Source: Hygrocybe punicea (Eukaryota > Basidiomycota > Agaricomycetes > Agaricales > Hygrophoraceae). From it: 64,000 nt of DNA. The translations under genes and the position numbers were made by a program. Shown here one piece after another: positions 43,480 to 54,816 of this stretch. The stretch spans positions 1,550,001-1,614,000 of the forward strand of contig OY744469.1 of assembly GCA_963556145.1 (NCBI GenBank), given 5' to 3'. Numbering within the stretch: position 1 is the stretch's first letter; each line of letters begins with the position of its first letter. The notes under the pieces are model-generated. The model had not been told where the DNA came from, did no database searches, and worked only from the letters and a program-made list of their open reading frames with translations.

Positions 43480-44546
43480 GAGGAGCTCGAGAGAATTGAC
43501 AGCTTGACTAGACTCGAGTGCGAATAAATTGTGGCGAGTCTGCTTGGCACTAGTGGCAACTGCGCGGAGAGGTCTACCTCAAGCCTGCCCTGAAGTTACT
43601 ATCGGCACTCATTGTTAGCAGCCGCAATGGCTTGCGGTAATATCCACCTTCGTACGTGGTCGTGAACCTATGGATTTCAGCGACAACATGATTATTTTCG
43701 CCAATTCCTTCTCATCAAGCACTCTCGCCGGTGCTCAGATCACTTTCTTTCCAAGACATACGGCCGGGTGTGTACCTTGTACATCTCATGCAGTCCTTTG
43801 TATTGCTTGATGGTCCTTTGATGTTTGTGCTTTTTCAGGGGTGCTTACAGGTAGGTACAGCTGGACATTAGCTTTGGTCATCGAGGCAACACGAGTGCCG
43901 GAGCGCCGAGAAATTTGCTATGCACCGTAGGCTGATGCTAGTGAAGTGTCTCAGTGAGTGTTCATTGACTCTCCAAACTGTCGATCTTTTTGATCTTGCG
44001 GGAAATTTATGGGCGTTCTTTGTAACCGTGACTGCCAAGTCGTTTGGTCAATACTCTTCAAATCATGATCTGCTTGATGTTGTGGCCTGTCTTGTACTGC
44101 CCCAAATCCCCAACATCTTAACCCCGAAACTCCAACAAGGGCTGGCCTCGAGTCTCCCCGTGCCTATGTGACCCATATCAGCTGGATACTTTGGATACGT
44201 GCCAGGAATGGAAGTAGTGAAAGCACGGACTTGAGATTGACGACCAGGGTCTTCTGATGCCTGGTGTTCTGTGGAAAGGGATGCGAGAGTGCACGCTAAG
44301 AAACCTAGGAAAGGATATTTCACCGAAATGATCGAAGCGTACCCCGTAGTCTCACGACAGTGCCAGGATTGGAAAATCAAACCGCAGTACTACAGAAGCA
44401 CCGGCCGCCGTGTAGCTTGTTCGCTACCGTGACCTTGGCGCAGCTTGTATATAATTTCAAGGAATACCCAAGTTTGAACAACCGAAATATAATGGCATTC
44501 GGGATAAACATAAGGGGGTAAATAAAAATTTTCATCCCGTCACAAA
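43480..44546. other. Intergenic region between deubiquitinase and PX gene
   Basis: About 1.07 kb with only short open frames and no recognised domain. It must include the deubiquitinase promoter and the 3' end of the PX gene. Nothing more was seen. Confidence 0.4.
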
Positions 44547-45383
44547 TTATTCCATTACCCACTGTCGGACCGCATTACAACCCCCAATCTCGGGGTGTAA
44601 TAGAATCGCAGAGAGCCAGTATTGCAGACCGCGGCGACGGCGGTCGAGGAAAGTCAGTCGATATCTCGCCAGGGGAGCTTTGGGAGGGAGACTAGGCATG
44701 AAATGCAACTGATGCCGCTTATACTTCTGATTAGAGGTCGCACGATTGGATCCATGAATTCAAGCTTACAGGTAATGAGTGTCTGAGTGTCGAAGCAAGG
44801 TGTGAAAAATCATTGTATCGCTTGTGTACGTGCATCACGGTACCCTATTGCAGGTTTGTTAGTTATATACCCTGGAGTGGGACGCAGAACATTTACTGAC
44901 CTCCTTGGTTTTAATGACGCAATCGTAGACTGGTGTGAAGGTTAATAATTCAATGTTCACGACACTCAAGACGAACCCGAGTAAATCTCACCAACATATG
45001 CACCCCCTAGTTTATCCCCGACATTGGTCCAACCGCTAATTTTCACATCTCGAGCAAACGCGAGACTTTCTCCGCTATTATCTCCCAACCAAATCTCCCG
45101 TGAAATGATGGAGGGAGGACCTGGAGACGAACCATGCTGATTGGGTGAACTCCGGACATTAGTTTCCTGCAATGTGGTGAGATACTCAATATATCGCGGA
45201 GACTACAGTGTTTGAGCAATAGCCCGGGGAACGTACGGTGCAAAGGGCGTCATACAGCTCCGACTCCTCCTCGACATCAATCCTGTTCGGAATTAGAACG
45301 AGCGAGCTTTTGGCGTTCGCAAACGGGTGAACGGCGTCCTGCGTGACGGTGAAAGACGAGGACGGGGTCTCAGACGAGGACAT
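44547..45383 (-). CDS. PX domain protein, YPT35-like
   Basis: Five short exons on the minus strand (first two 45383-45237 and 45166-44992) encode a small Phox-homology protein. The disordered N-terminus starts MSSSETPSSSFTVTQDAV. The PX domain begins with SGWTNVGDKLGGAYVVYDCV and IKTKEGTVMHVHKRYNDF, and ends with PSLPPKAPLARYRLTFLDRR and GLQYWLSAILLHPEIGGC, then VRQWVME and a stop at 44547. The PPK..LARYR stretch is the phosphoinositide-binding motif. Yeast Ypt35 is an endosomal/vacuolar adaptor that recruits Vps13; that role is inferred from similarity. The start is the first ATG, since only TTG lies further up. Divergent from the membrane-protein gene at 45755. Confidence 0.75.
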
Positions 45384-45754
45384 TCCAGCGGTCAAGGTTG
45401 GACATGGTCTGGTGGTGGATCCGGAGTTCGGTGGTCCTTATTCTGGGTCCAATGACAAATCGCTCTGAAAAGTCCTCCGTCGGATCCGGGCCCACACAAC
45501 GTCAACACTTCAAGCTTCAAGCTTCAAGCTTCAAGCTTCAGCTTCAACCCTCACACAATATCCCTGGCAAACTCGTAGCGAAATTCGTTCTTTCACCGTT
45601 TCAGCATTAACAAGAATAATATTAAAATAATAAAACTGTTAGGATAACGCTGTGCGTGTGAAAAATCACGTGGGGGTCAGAGTACGGCCCGGTGCTTCAC
45701 AATTGGCCACTCCAAGCCTTGGAGATGGGCGCTCAGTCCTAGTCACTACCGACC
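45384..45754. promoter_or_regulatory. Divergent promoter region with CTTCAAG tandem repeat
   Basis: A 371-bp spacer between divergently transcribed genes. It contains about five copies of a 7-bp unit (caagctt) at about 45508-45545, and a CACGTG element near 45668. It presumably drives both the PX gene and the membrane-protein gene. Confidence 0.5.
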
Positions 45755-46947
45755 ATGAGGTGGACAGCGCTGCGACTAGCAGTGTCCATTGTTTTCCTCA
45801 CCCTTGCCCAGGCTAACTACTACATCGACGATCAGAACGATACCATTACATACGGAACAGGCTGGTTCATGTACCCCCAAGATGTAACGATCGCAGGGGT
45901 CAATGCAAAGAAAGCACGCAACAAGAGCTAGTAGGTCGTCTGGTTTTAACCGTGTCTGTTGCGTAAGGGGGTACTAAACTTGAATGACCTTCCCAGCCAC
46001 GGTAAGAATTTTGCGATACTGTTTACATCCGAAATCGTCGTTTAGGACCATGTAGTCGCTCTCTTGGAAAATCGGACCATTGATTTCCAGTTCAGAGGTG
46101 CGTAGGTTTCATCGAGAAATGCATTTCACTCCGCTGAACTTGGTGCCCTCGAAGGTCACGGATTAACATTCTACGTTATCCAACATTCAGAGAACAATGT
46201 TAACGTTTCGATCGATGGTGGACCACAGACGACGTACTCAACGGCAATCTCATCGAATATCTTGTTTGATCTACAAGGGCTATCCAATGACACAGTGCAC
46301 AATTTGCACGTAGATACGTCCGAATGGCTGATCTTTGACTACGTGATGGTCAATGACAAAGTGGGCACAGGGTGAATTCCACCCGATCAATATAAATTTC
46401 CGAACTGTCTGACTTTCTCTCCAATACAAGGCACAAAATCAATGAGAAATCGTTGCTCATTGGGCTTTTGGCTGCCGTAACTGCTATCCTGCTTGGTGGG
46501 ATAGTGATATTGATTTGGCGGCGACAGCCCTGTCGACCAAATCCACCTGTACCGCCTCTGCCTCAGTGTCAGATGGTGCCACTCCCAGCAATATATCCGT
46601 GTCCAGCAGTGGAGCCAGTAGAACCACCCCCAGCAGTTCCAGCAACAGAACCACCTCCAGCAACAGAAGAACCACCCCCAGCAACGGTACCACCTCCAGC
46701 AATGGCACCACCTCCAGTAGTACCTCTCCCGCAACCTTCTTCACCTGAGTACCTGCATAGCCTGTTACTCAGGTTCGGAATCCCAAGGGACGATCTGGAC
46801 GATGCAATGGATGCCCTAACACGAGATTTTGAGAGGTTCATGGAAGTTTACCGCGATCGTATTCCGCCTCATGCTACGGAAACACTGATGCGCATGTATG
46901 CCACCGATGCATCGCCATCACCTTCCAATCGTAACAGTCAAGGGTAG
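45755..46947 (+). CDS. Type I membrane protein with Pro-rich cytoplasmic tail (tandem paralog 1)
   Basis: Five exons (45755-45930, 45997-46001, 46056-46097, 46155-46371, 46431-46947) give 318 aa in one frame. A signal peptide (LRLAVSIVFLTLAQA) precedes NYYIDDQNDTITYGTGWF, a motif of secreted or membrane beta-sandwich proteins common in mushrooms. The extracellular part has several N-x-S/T sites (e.g. NKS, NRT, NVS, NDT). One transmembrane segment (SLLIGLLAAVTAILLGGIVI) is followed by basic WRRQ and a tail rich in PPP/PAxEPP, ending with a helical SSPEYLHSLLLRFGIPRDDL region. Exon 2 is a 5-nt microexon. Function is unknown; a surface sensor or adhesion role is only a guess. Paralogous to the next gene. 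Confidence 0.75.
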
Positions 46948-47176
46948 ATTTCGCCGGGTCCTCTGTAATTGTTTAGGGAATGCTCTCTAGTTGGATATTG
47001 ACAGCGCCCCTGCGTCGGTGTAGGTTACTTGTAGTATTTGGTATAGCTTGATATCTGGGTCACATTATTTCCTTATGCGCTGCAAGCATTGCCTCGTGCC
47101 GGACATGGGCTAGACCAACTGGGGCTGGGCCTATGGGGCCCCATCGAGGAACTGACAAGTCTGGTTCAACGTCGCA
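46948..47176. other. Spacer between the tandem membrane-protein genes
   Basis: 229 bp holding the 3' end of paralog 1 and the promoter of paralog 2. No further feature was seen. Confidence 0.4.
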
Positions 47177-47981
47177 ATGCGCCCATGGCTGCTGTGGTTC
47201 CTTCTCCTCTCGCACGTCGTAGCGGATTACTCGTACATTATCGACGACCAGAACAGCACAATCCAATATGGACCGGGTTGGTATGCGTACCCACAAGAAA
47301 TGGGAATTCATGGGGTGAACGCCAAGAAAGCAAACAATCAAAGCTAGTGCGTTGTGTTTCCCTCTACCTCGCTGTACCAAATGGATTACGATATTGCTTC
47401 AGTCACAGTACGTTGTCTCATATCCAGATTGCTTCGTTCGGTTGTTATTCCTCCATCGCGTTTACAGTAGCTTTCGGTTCCCCATCTGTAGTCTCGATCC
47501 CGTTCAAAGGTGAGTCAACCCAGGGGTTTCTAGAGTTGCTTGACTTGATGTACGGCTATCGCAGGGATTGCAGTCAAATTCTACATCGTCAACTATGAAG
47601 GTCCTCACATCAACGCTCACGGTGGTCTAGTTCGTGCTACCATTGATAACGATACAAGTCCTATCATGGTCACACCTATACCTTCCGTCGAAGGCACAAC
47701 CTGCTCACACCAGTTCTGTGTCAAGTACAACACCGTTCTCTTCTCTGTCTCAGGGCTCAGTCAGGACTCGCACGTGTTGTCGGTGGAGGTTCCGCAATAC
47801 ACCCTTTTCGACTTCGTGCAGGTGTCGCAGGAGGGGTCTCCACCGTGAGTGTTTTTCGACATCCATGTTGCCAATTCTTTATCATCTTTGTTACAGACCG
47901 TCTAAGAAGTCCCTTAAGTGGGTTGGTTGGTTGGTGCTCGGTATAGTAGCCCTTTGTTGTTGTTGCGGTGGCAGGAACTAG
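47177..47981 (+). CDS. Type I membrane protein, short-tail (tandem paralog 2)
   Basis: Exons 47177-47346, 47403-47407, 47468-47509, 47565-47844 and 47897-47981 join to 193 aa. Signal peptide MRPWLLWFLLLSHVVA, then YIIDDQNSTIQYGPGWYAYP, clearly paralogous to gene 1. Exon 2 is again 5 nt and exon 3 again 42 nt, with the same intron phases. Extracellular CSHQFC may form a disulfide. The transmembrane segment near the C-terminus (WVGWLVLGIVALCCCCGG) is followed by only RN, so the long Pro-rich tail of paralog 1 is missing; the CCCC may be lipid-modified. Function unknown. Confidence 0.7.
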
Positions 47982-48728
47982 TAGCCAATCTTTGGTGTTG
48001 GATTGAGTTTATTGCGATTTTCATAAATGATGACATTTTAAAAATAAATATTTCAAAGTCAAGGACCCAGGTTAAAATTGATAACTGGTGGAATACACTT
48101 CACCAATTCACATAGTTTCAGAGGAAATTTGTCTACCTTTAGAGGAGTACAGTCATTCCCCGTCACATGAAACACCACCGTCACTTGAGACAGCAAGCAT
48201 GAATCGACGTGCTGGAGGGCTCAATAAAATCCCAAAATTCATGAGAATATTTATATGTCTCCACTATAATGATACCTTAGATGTACCATGCCAGCCAGAG
48301 AGTTATATGTATGTGATAACCCAGGAAAGTGTTGAGAGCCTTCTCTCCCAATGCAAATTTGACCGTGTCACAACTTTCTGCTCCATGCAACACATTGAGA
48401 TTTGCACCATAAATCACCAAAAAATTCAAGGACATCTACTAATATGGTGCTGTTGTGGGACTAAAGTAGATTGGTGTAAAAATTTCTCCCTGTCCCTTGA
48501 CACCTCTCTCTTTGTCGTGATATGCTGTCTCACACACGTTGACATAGCCATGGTCAAATATGCCCTTTCTGCTGCAAAAAGAAGCTTCAAAAAGTTATCC
48601 AATCGTGAAAAGAAGCTCTCACAAGCTGCTGAAGCCTATCATGCTGAGCAGGTCAAGCCAGAAGGGACGCATCGTGGTCTGCGAAAGATTGCTGAAATAT
48701 ATGGTTTGATCATAACACCCTTCACCGG

Positions 48729-50367
48729 TGTTACGGATCGCTTCTGCAGCGGGCTCCAGCAACAATCAACTTAACAGGGGGGCGGTTTCCAGAGGGAAGA
48801 ACAGCAGTTTCATTGGTAGATAACACTGCTACAAGGGGGGAGGTTCGTGGTCTAAAGTCATTGCGAGCCGTGGGGGTTACCCAAAACAAGGGGGTCTGCC
48901 CCAAGAACCAGACTAAACGTAAAGAAAGGAAAAGAAGAAAAACTCCGAACCAACGACAAGAACAGTATATATAGTGACTGGTCTTGAGGGGAGGTAAATA
49001 GAAATACAACCATGAAGCCACAACATGTCCAACTCTACCATGTGTTCACCATGAGGCGTACATGAGGCGTCCTCATGTCGATGTTCTCGCGATCCAACTG
49101 GAGGCCCAGGTGTCATTGAGGATAGAAGAGGTCTGGATGACTCGGATGATTTGTCATTGGATCATGTGACATGCAGAATTGCCAATTCGGGGTCTATACT
49201 TGCTGTAACAGGCAAGTGCGCAGTCTGGCAAGTGCAATGCACAGTCGGGTCGAAGATGGGTATTGTCCAGTGTGGGGTTGGTGATGAGAGTGTCTTGAGG
49301 TAGCGTGGATATAGCGGCAAGGTTGGTATGACAGAAAATGAAGGAATGTATAGAGGAAAAAACCAACTAGGACAGTGGGCTAGTCGAGGTCAGACATGTG
49401 AACAGCATAAGCTGTACCGGATGATGATGTCTGTGTCAATGACATATCGAGGGGCGGTGTCTTGTCCTGTGTGTGGAACAACGCGGTCCACCTGATGTCA
49501 GTATTTGTCCAAGAAAGGGTATCATTGTAAACGAGTGTGGGAGGTATCAAGGTCATAGATGAAAAAGGATAAATGAACGTGGGTCCAGGTTTCGAGTCAT
49601 GGCACAAGTGACAAGCTGTGGGAATAAGACGTCAGGTGCTGCAATGAAGCGATGTCGTGTGAACAATAAACGATAGGGGTCGGTTCACTGTATTGGGAAG
49701 TCGTATGGTCTGTGGTCGAAGACTGAAGGTATGTGCTTCGGCAATGATCAGATTGGAGGGAACAGTGAAATGTCCTGTGATCGAGGATTGTTCAGGGCAT
49801 GCATGCAGGTGAGGAATGTTGTCGGATTGTCAGGGAGGATAGTGGTAGGCACAGGGTATGAATATGGAAACCAAATATCCAGGTATGGCAATTGTCAATT
49901 ACGTGGTGAGATATTGTCGAGGTGGAAGTCGGAAGTATCGATGGCAGAAGGGTTTTGGTACCGATGCCAAAGATAGATCATAACAAGGTAAAAACCGATG
50001 AGGAAGGTGATGGCGATGCTGCCAATGATGATTACGGTAATTAGCTGTGTCGGGAGTACAGCCATTGTAAATCGGTTTGTTGTGGGATGAAGTCAACAAT
50101 ATGTCAGGGCGAGAGAAAAGACAATAGCAATGATGTCCATCGGCAGGGAGACTATTCGGGTACAGCAAGGTAACGTGGGGATGTGTCCATGGTCGGTCTG
50201 GATTGTTCTAGAAGAAAGGATGAAAAGAGAACAAGAACAAGAATAAACAACAATGTCCAAAAGAAGACAAAAGGTAAAGGGAATGAAAAAGGAAGGTATG
50301 GTAAAGTGGAATCGTCATCGTGGGTAGCGGAGTCGGAATCGGAGTTGCGGAGTTGAAAAATGTAACA
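48729..50367. mobile_element. 1.6-kb LTR family, copy 2 (solo LTR, 1,639 bp)
   Basis: TGTTACGGATCGCTTCTGC...GAAAAATGTAACA, with perfect 5-bp TSD accgg (48724-48728, 50368-50372). It lies in the pogo transposase relic. It carries an intact antisense 56-codon membrane-protein ORF. Confidence 0.85.
49895..50065 (-). CDS. 56-aa single-pass membrane protein ORF within LTR copy 2
   Basis: Reads MAVLPTQLITVIIIGSIAIT, then FLIGFYLVMIYLWHR, and a polar tail ending DNISPRN with TGA. One strong transmembrane helix (about residues 9-33) is followed by a basic residue cluster. Copy 3 of the LTR encodes the same protein with silent third-position changes and an in-frame 2-codon indel. Function and expression are unknown. 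Confidence 0.45.
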   Translation of the reverse strand: MAVLPTQLITVIIIGSIAITFLIGFYLVMIYLWHRYQNPSAIDTSDFHLDNISPRN

Positions 50368-52319
50368 ACCGGAAGGTCAATAAAAAAGGCAGGACACGTC
50401 AAGAATACTTACAATGTCGTCAGAAACTCTCGGCAATCCAGGAGAGATGTCTAGTTGAGCTTTTGGTCGAGATGGATCAGCATAGCCTTGGATTTGATCA
50501 TGATGACATTCACCTTTATGCCCTTGCAATCCTCAAGGCCAGGAAGAGAAAGGGAACCATAACTTTGGGGATAAACTGGGTCTCACGTTTCCTTGATAGG
50601 CACCATGAAGAGTTGTTGATGCGATGGAGCACTCCTTTGGACATCAAAAGGACGTGATCTCTAACACCGCAGAACATCCAACGGCATTTTCAGTGCATCA
50701 AACACACCACGGAACAATATGATATCATACCAGAAAATGACTACAGCATGGATGAGACACCCATCATGCTGGGTTGCACTCCGAAAAGGTGGGTTGTGGG
50801 AAAGGCAGATTGAAAGCAAAGCCATCAGCGTCGAGATGGCAACCGAGAGATGGTCACTGCAGTGGAATGTATTTGTGCCGATGGCACTGCACTCAAGCCA
50901 ACCATTATTTTCAAAGGAAAGACATTTGATCAAAGTTGGGGTGGAACGAACAATCCCTGTGAAGCACAGTAAGTCCTCAATCAATGTCCAGCAGCCTGAG
51001 TGACTTGGATTTGCAGGATTTGTCATTCTGAGTGTGGATACATTGATTCTGTCCTTGCCGTTGCATGGATCAAGCAATTTGACAGCCAGATGAAAGAGAA
51101 GGCAGGGGACAGATGGCGCCGAGTCTTGTTAGACAATCACGATTCCCACTGCACTCTACAACTCCTTGATTATGCTCGCAATCATAAAATATGCATTGTT
51201 GGCTATCCTCCGAACTGCACACATGTACTTCAAGGCTTAGATGTTGGATGCTTTGGACGCTTGAAGATCCTATGGGGAAGGAAACTCAAGGAGTTACATT
51301 GGGACGAAGAGAATGTAATGAAACGAAACTTTCTATCAATCTATGCAAAGGTTCGCGATGGTGCCTTCACGTCCTTGACCATCCTCTCTGCTTTCCGTGC
51401 AACTGGTATATGGCCATTTAACCCTGATGTGGTCGAGGCACACCAAACAGCACTGGCACTGGAATCATCGACTGAGGCCGGTGCACCATTCCCAATCCCC
51501 ACCGTGACATTGTTGAAGTGCTGCGCTTGCGAAAGACTGGAGACAACAATCAGGAACAGAATACTACAGAAAGGACAGCCACACACCTTGTCCGTGTCAC
51601 AGCTGGCACACCAATGGAATACCTTGTCAATTCTGACCTACCAACATTCTCTTCTGCTACTCCAATCCCGGAGATTCCACCCATGCCCCCCCAGCATCGC
51701 CAAATCCTCGGAAGTGTGATTAACCAACCACTTAACCCAGCACTTACCCAATCTCCATCCAAAGCTGCCCTCAAGCAGTGCGTTGCTGAGCTGGAGAACC
51801 AGATTTGGGTCTTGCACGATGCTGTGGACACCTATGAAGCCATCACTTTACACTGAGCCACACATTCCTATGGAATCCGATCGGACTCCAATTGGAATGC
51901 TCGGACTCCGAGGATTCTGAGCGGATTCCACTAGGAATGGAATCTTTTTTTGTAGAGCACTACCAATTCTGATATTCCGATCAGATTCCAAGTAAATTCC
52001 GCTCGGAATGGTCAATTTTTCGGATTTTCATTGGTTTTCATGGGGTATGCTTATTTACAAGGAATCATGAGGAATCCACTCGGAATCCACTTGGAATCCT
52101 GCCAAGTTTTTGAAAAGCGCTGGCTTTTTTCGACTTTTTTGCATTTTTCTCACTCAATTTTGTAAATAAAACAATTCTGACACTATATATGGGATCAGGT
52201 ATACAAAGGGCATGCTAACCAAATTAGGCAATATTTTCCCACGCTCCATATTCGGTAAGAATTCCGAGTGGAGTCCGAGTGGAGTCTGAGTGGAGTCCGA
52301 GTGGATTCCTTGCAAAACA

Positions 52320-54180
52320 TTGTAAATTTGTTCCTGCATTCTTAGTATATTCAAACATCCAACAAACTGTTAAGGTATTTCTTCACTGTTTGTCCTTTTC
52401 CTTCCTTTTCCTTCTTTACTTTGTCATCATCATAATGCACATGCCATTCCTCTCCACTTAGTTGTTATGCTTATGTCTTATGAACAGCATTCCTTTCCAT
52501 ATATGTTTCCTTCACCAGTCTGAGGTGCATAGCCTTTCTCTTTCTCCATATGTCACCTTCCTTTCAATTGCCTTTTTTCCTATATTCATTTCCTTGTCTG
52601 TAGTACTCAGTCTTTATCTCCATTCACATTTCTATAGTGCATGGCTAAGTAATGCATTTGAAAGCTAAGCTTCTATTCCTTTAAATGACTTGGTGAAGTA
52701 AAGCTACTTTGCTTAGTCTCATCACATTACAATGACTATTAAATCCTAATTGTTAACCCCAGTGATTACTGATCCCTATCAATTCCAAAGTCATCATTAT
52801 CATCTCGTTATTGTCTTCAATGATTGGATAACCTGTTGTATCTGTTACCAAAGTTTATTCTCTTGAGCATCCCTTTAACAGTCTAATATCCTTAACAGAC
52901 CATGTAAGAGTACTCTATTTTCCACCCTTTTCCATCACTGTCTATGGAGCAGGACTATCCATATACACCTGGTGGTCCTATTATTAATGATATTTCCAAA
53001 CTTAGGCCAAGCAATCACCAGCTTTCTGATCTGATGATGATAAGGTTGAGTTTTATAAACCACTTTTTGAAGCCATGGACCTATTATCTCCAAAGATGAC
53101 AACATACATCCTGGAACTTTCACCAGAATGCATATTTGTTTGAATCCCTTTTCATTTCTTCTTTCCATCTATTTTTATTACTTTTCTGACCATATTTAAA
53201 CTGTTGCCTATATGAACCCATCTATATTATCATAAATTGGTTGTTGCTCTATATTTTCTACTCATCCTAGATATTACTCAGCTACAGTTCTGACAAGATT
53301 GAAGATCCTCTATTCATTTGCTTTCATCTAGGTCAGTAGTAGAGTTGCTTTATAAAACACCACTTGAATGAGTTATTTCAATCTGTGAGCATTTAGATGG
53401 AGTTTGTAAGGGGACATCCCATTCTGACTCCAATTCCAGTTCTGGATAGCTCATGTAGCTCAATTCAAGCACCATTGGAACCAGTTCCAGTCCCTGCATC
53501 TACAGTATTGTATTTTGGTTCAGTCTTTTCATCTCTTTCATAATTGTTCTTGCTATTCATATGTACATACATGCACACCCACCATCACTACCCACTATTC
53601 CACCCCCCTTATTTGGTACTGTATAGTCATGGCTCCCTCCAAAGTGGCTGTTATATTTTCCACTGCCCTACTGGGGTTCCTTTAGGTTGGTACAGTTAGG
53701 TATTCCTTCTTGTACATATATTCACCTTTGGATCCCGTTAGTTTGAGTGATAGCCTCAACTGCCTTATAGAGTTTGCATACAGTCCTTTCACTTCTTGGT
53801 TCCACATTATCTTTGCTTATCTGTAATAATAGCTGACTGGAATCATGTTACCTTGCTTGCAAGATTACTGAGTTGTCTTAATTGAAGCCAGAATTTGTTG
53901 CCCTCACCTGATGGGCTCAGTGACCTCTCAGGTGCTGGTTGTACACATATGCAGAGTCATGGAGTGTGAGATCTTACTGTCACATTTTGTATATATGTCA
54001 CTTGACACATTGTCTAACCACATCCAGCAAGGTTTTCACCAAAAAGTTGGCACTTCCTCTAGTTTATTTTCCACAATATATTTAATCTAGCACCTGATAT
54101 CTAAGAACCTTTAGTCTCAATCTGAATTGCTCATAAATTAATAATATCACTGGGTAGAGATATTTTGAAAGTTGTATAAT
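52320..54180. other. AT-rich interior of the CACTG element, no gene
   Basis: About 1.9 kb with short open frames only and no recognisable domain or internal repeat. Confidence 0.5.
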
Positions 54181-54549
54181 TATTACGGATCGCTATTGTC
54201 TTAGCGGGCTCCAGCAACAATGAACCAAACAAGAGTGATGAATTGTGATATGGTATGAGGTTATTACAAACGGGAGTAAGAAGGGGGAGGAAGTGTCTGG
54301 GTAGGTAGTGGTCGGGGGAAGAGTAGCTAGACTAAACTTGTAGACTATGACTACGATTGTCATGCTTATATACAACAGGACTTCAGGGCAGGCTTCTTCG
54401 TCAAGGCTCGTGGTGATGGTGAGGCCAAGTTCTGAGATGAATGGCGTCTTTGTTGTCATGGTGGGATATGCATGACACGACGGACCCAATCAATAACATT
54501 GAGGTTGGAAGAGGATGAACCGGAGGATGAATCGGAGCGAGCTGTGACA
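54181..54549. mobile_element. Short solo LTR (369 bp) related to the 1.6-kb LTR
   Basis: Begins TATTACGGATCGC and shares GCGGGCTCCAGCAACAAT with the start of the 1.6-kb LTR family, but then diverges. Ends GCTGTGACA. Flanks ataat and ataac match at 4 of 5 positions. Likely a second, shorter LTR family with a common 5' end. Confidence 0.6.
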
Positions 54550-54816
54550 ATAACATAAAATTACTATTAATTCACCTGTGCCCTCATTCATGCCAAGGAA
54601 TTGATACTGGATTAGAAATATTTGCCATCTCTTAAGTTGTGCTATGGGTTGCTATCATTTCACTCCAAAGCCAGGTTTTGTTCAATTACAGCTATATCTT
54701 GACAGCCTATATTTCTCAAGTTTTTATTAAGAGTAGTCTCACAATCTTACTCTCAATATTGATAACTCATATACAAGAGAAAATTTAATATTTCACAAAT
54801 TATTTACACAATTAAT

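Larger units (their letters stand above)
48550..51850 (+). pseudogene. pogo-type (Tc1/mariner) transposase relic, cut by two elements
   Basis: Starts MVKYALSAAKRSFKKLSNRE; GLRKIAEIYG gives the psq-type helix-turn-helix. After the LTR at 48729-50367 come CRQKLSAIQERCLVELLVEM and RKRKGTITLGINWVSRFLDR (CENP-B-type DNA-binding half). The DDE core then follows: ENDYSMDETPIML (first Asp), RWRRVLLDNHDSH after an intron (GTAAGTCC...TTTGCAG), and GYPPNCTHVLQGLDVGCFG. The C-terminal FRATGIWPFNPDVV is typical of the family. TGA stops at about 50657 (agg acg tga) and 50812 (gca gat tga) sit where Arg is expected. The 3' end is interrupted at 51850 by the CACTG element and may resume at 56471. Confidence 0.75.

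Noticed and set aside
43920..44171. 83-codon plus-strand frame between the deubiquitinase and PX genes
   Set aside because: No recognisable motif or splice context; treated as intergenic.
49380..49607. Second antisense frame in the 1.6-kb LTR (ends VHMSDLD)
   Set aside because: Present in copies 2 and 3, but the differences between them change amino acids about as often as not, and copy 1 is shifted; no clear sign of selection.
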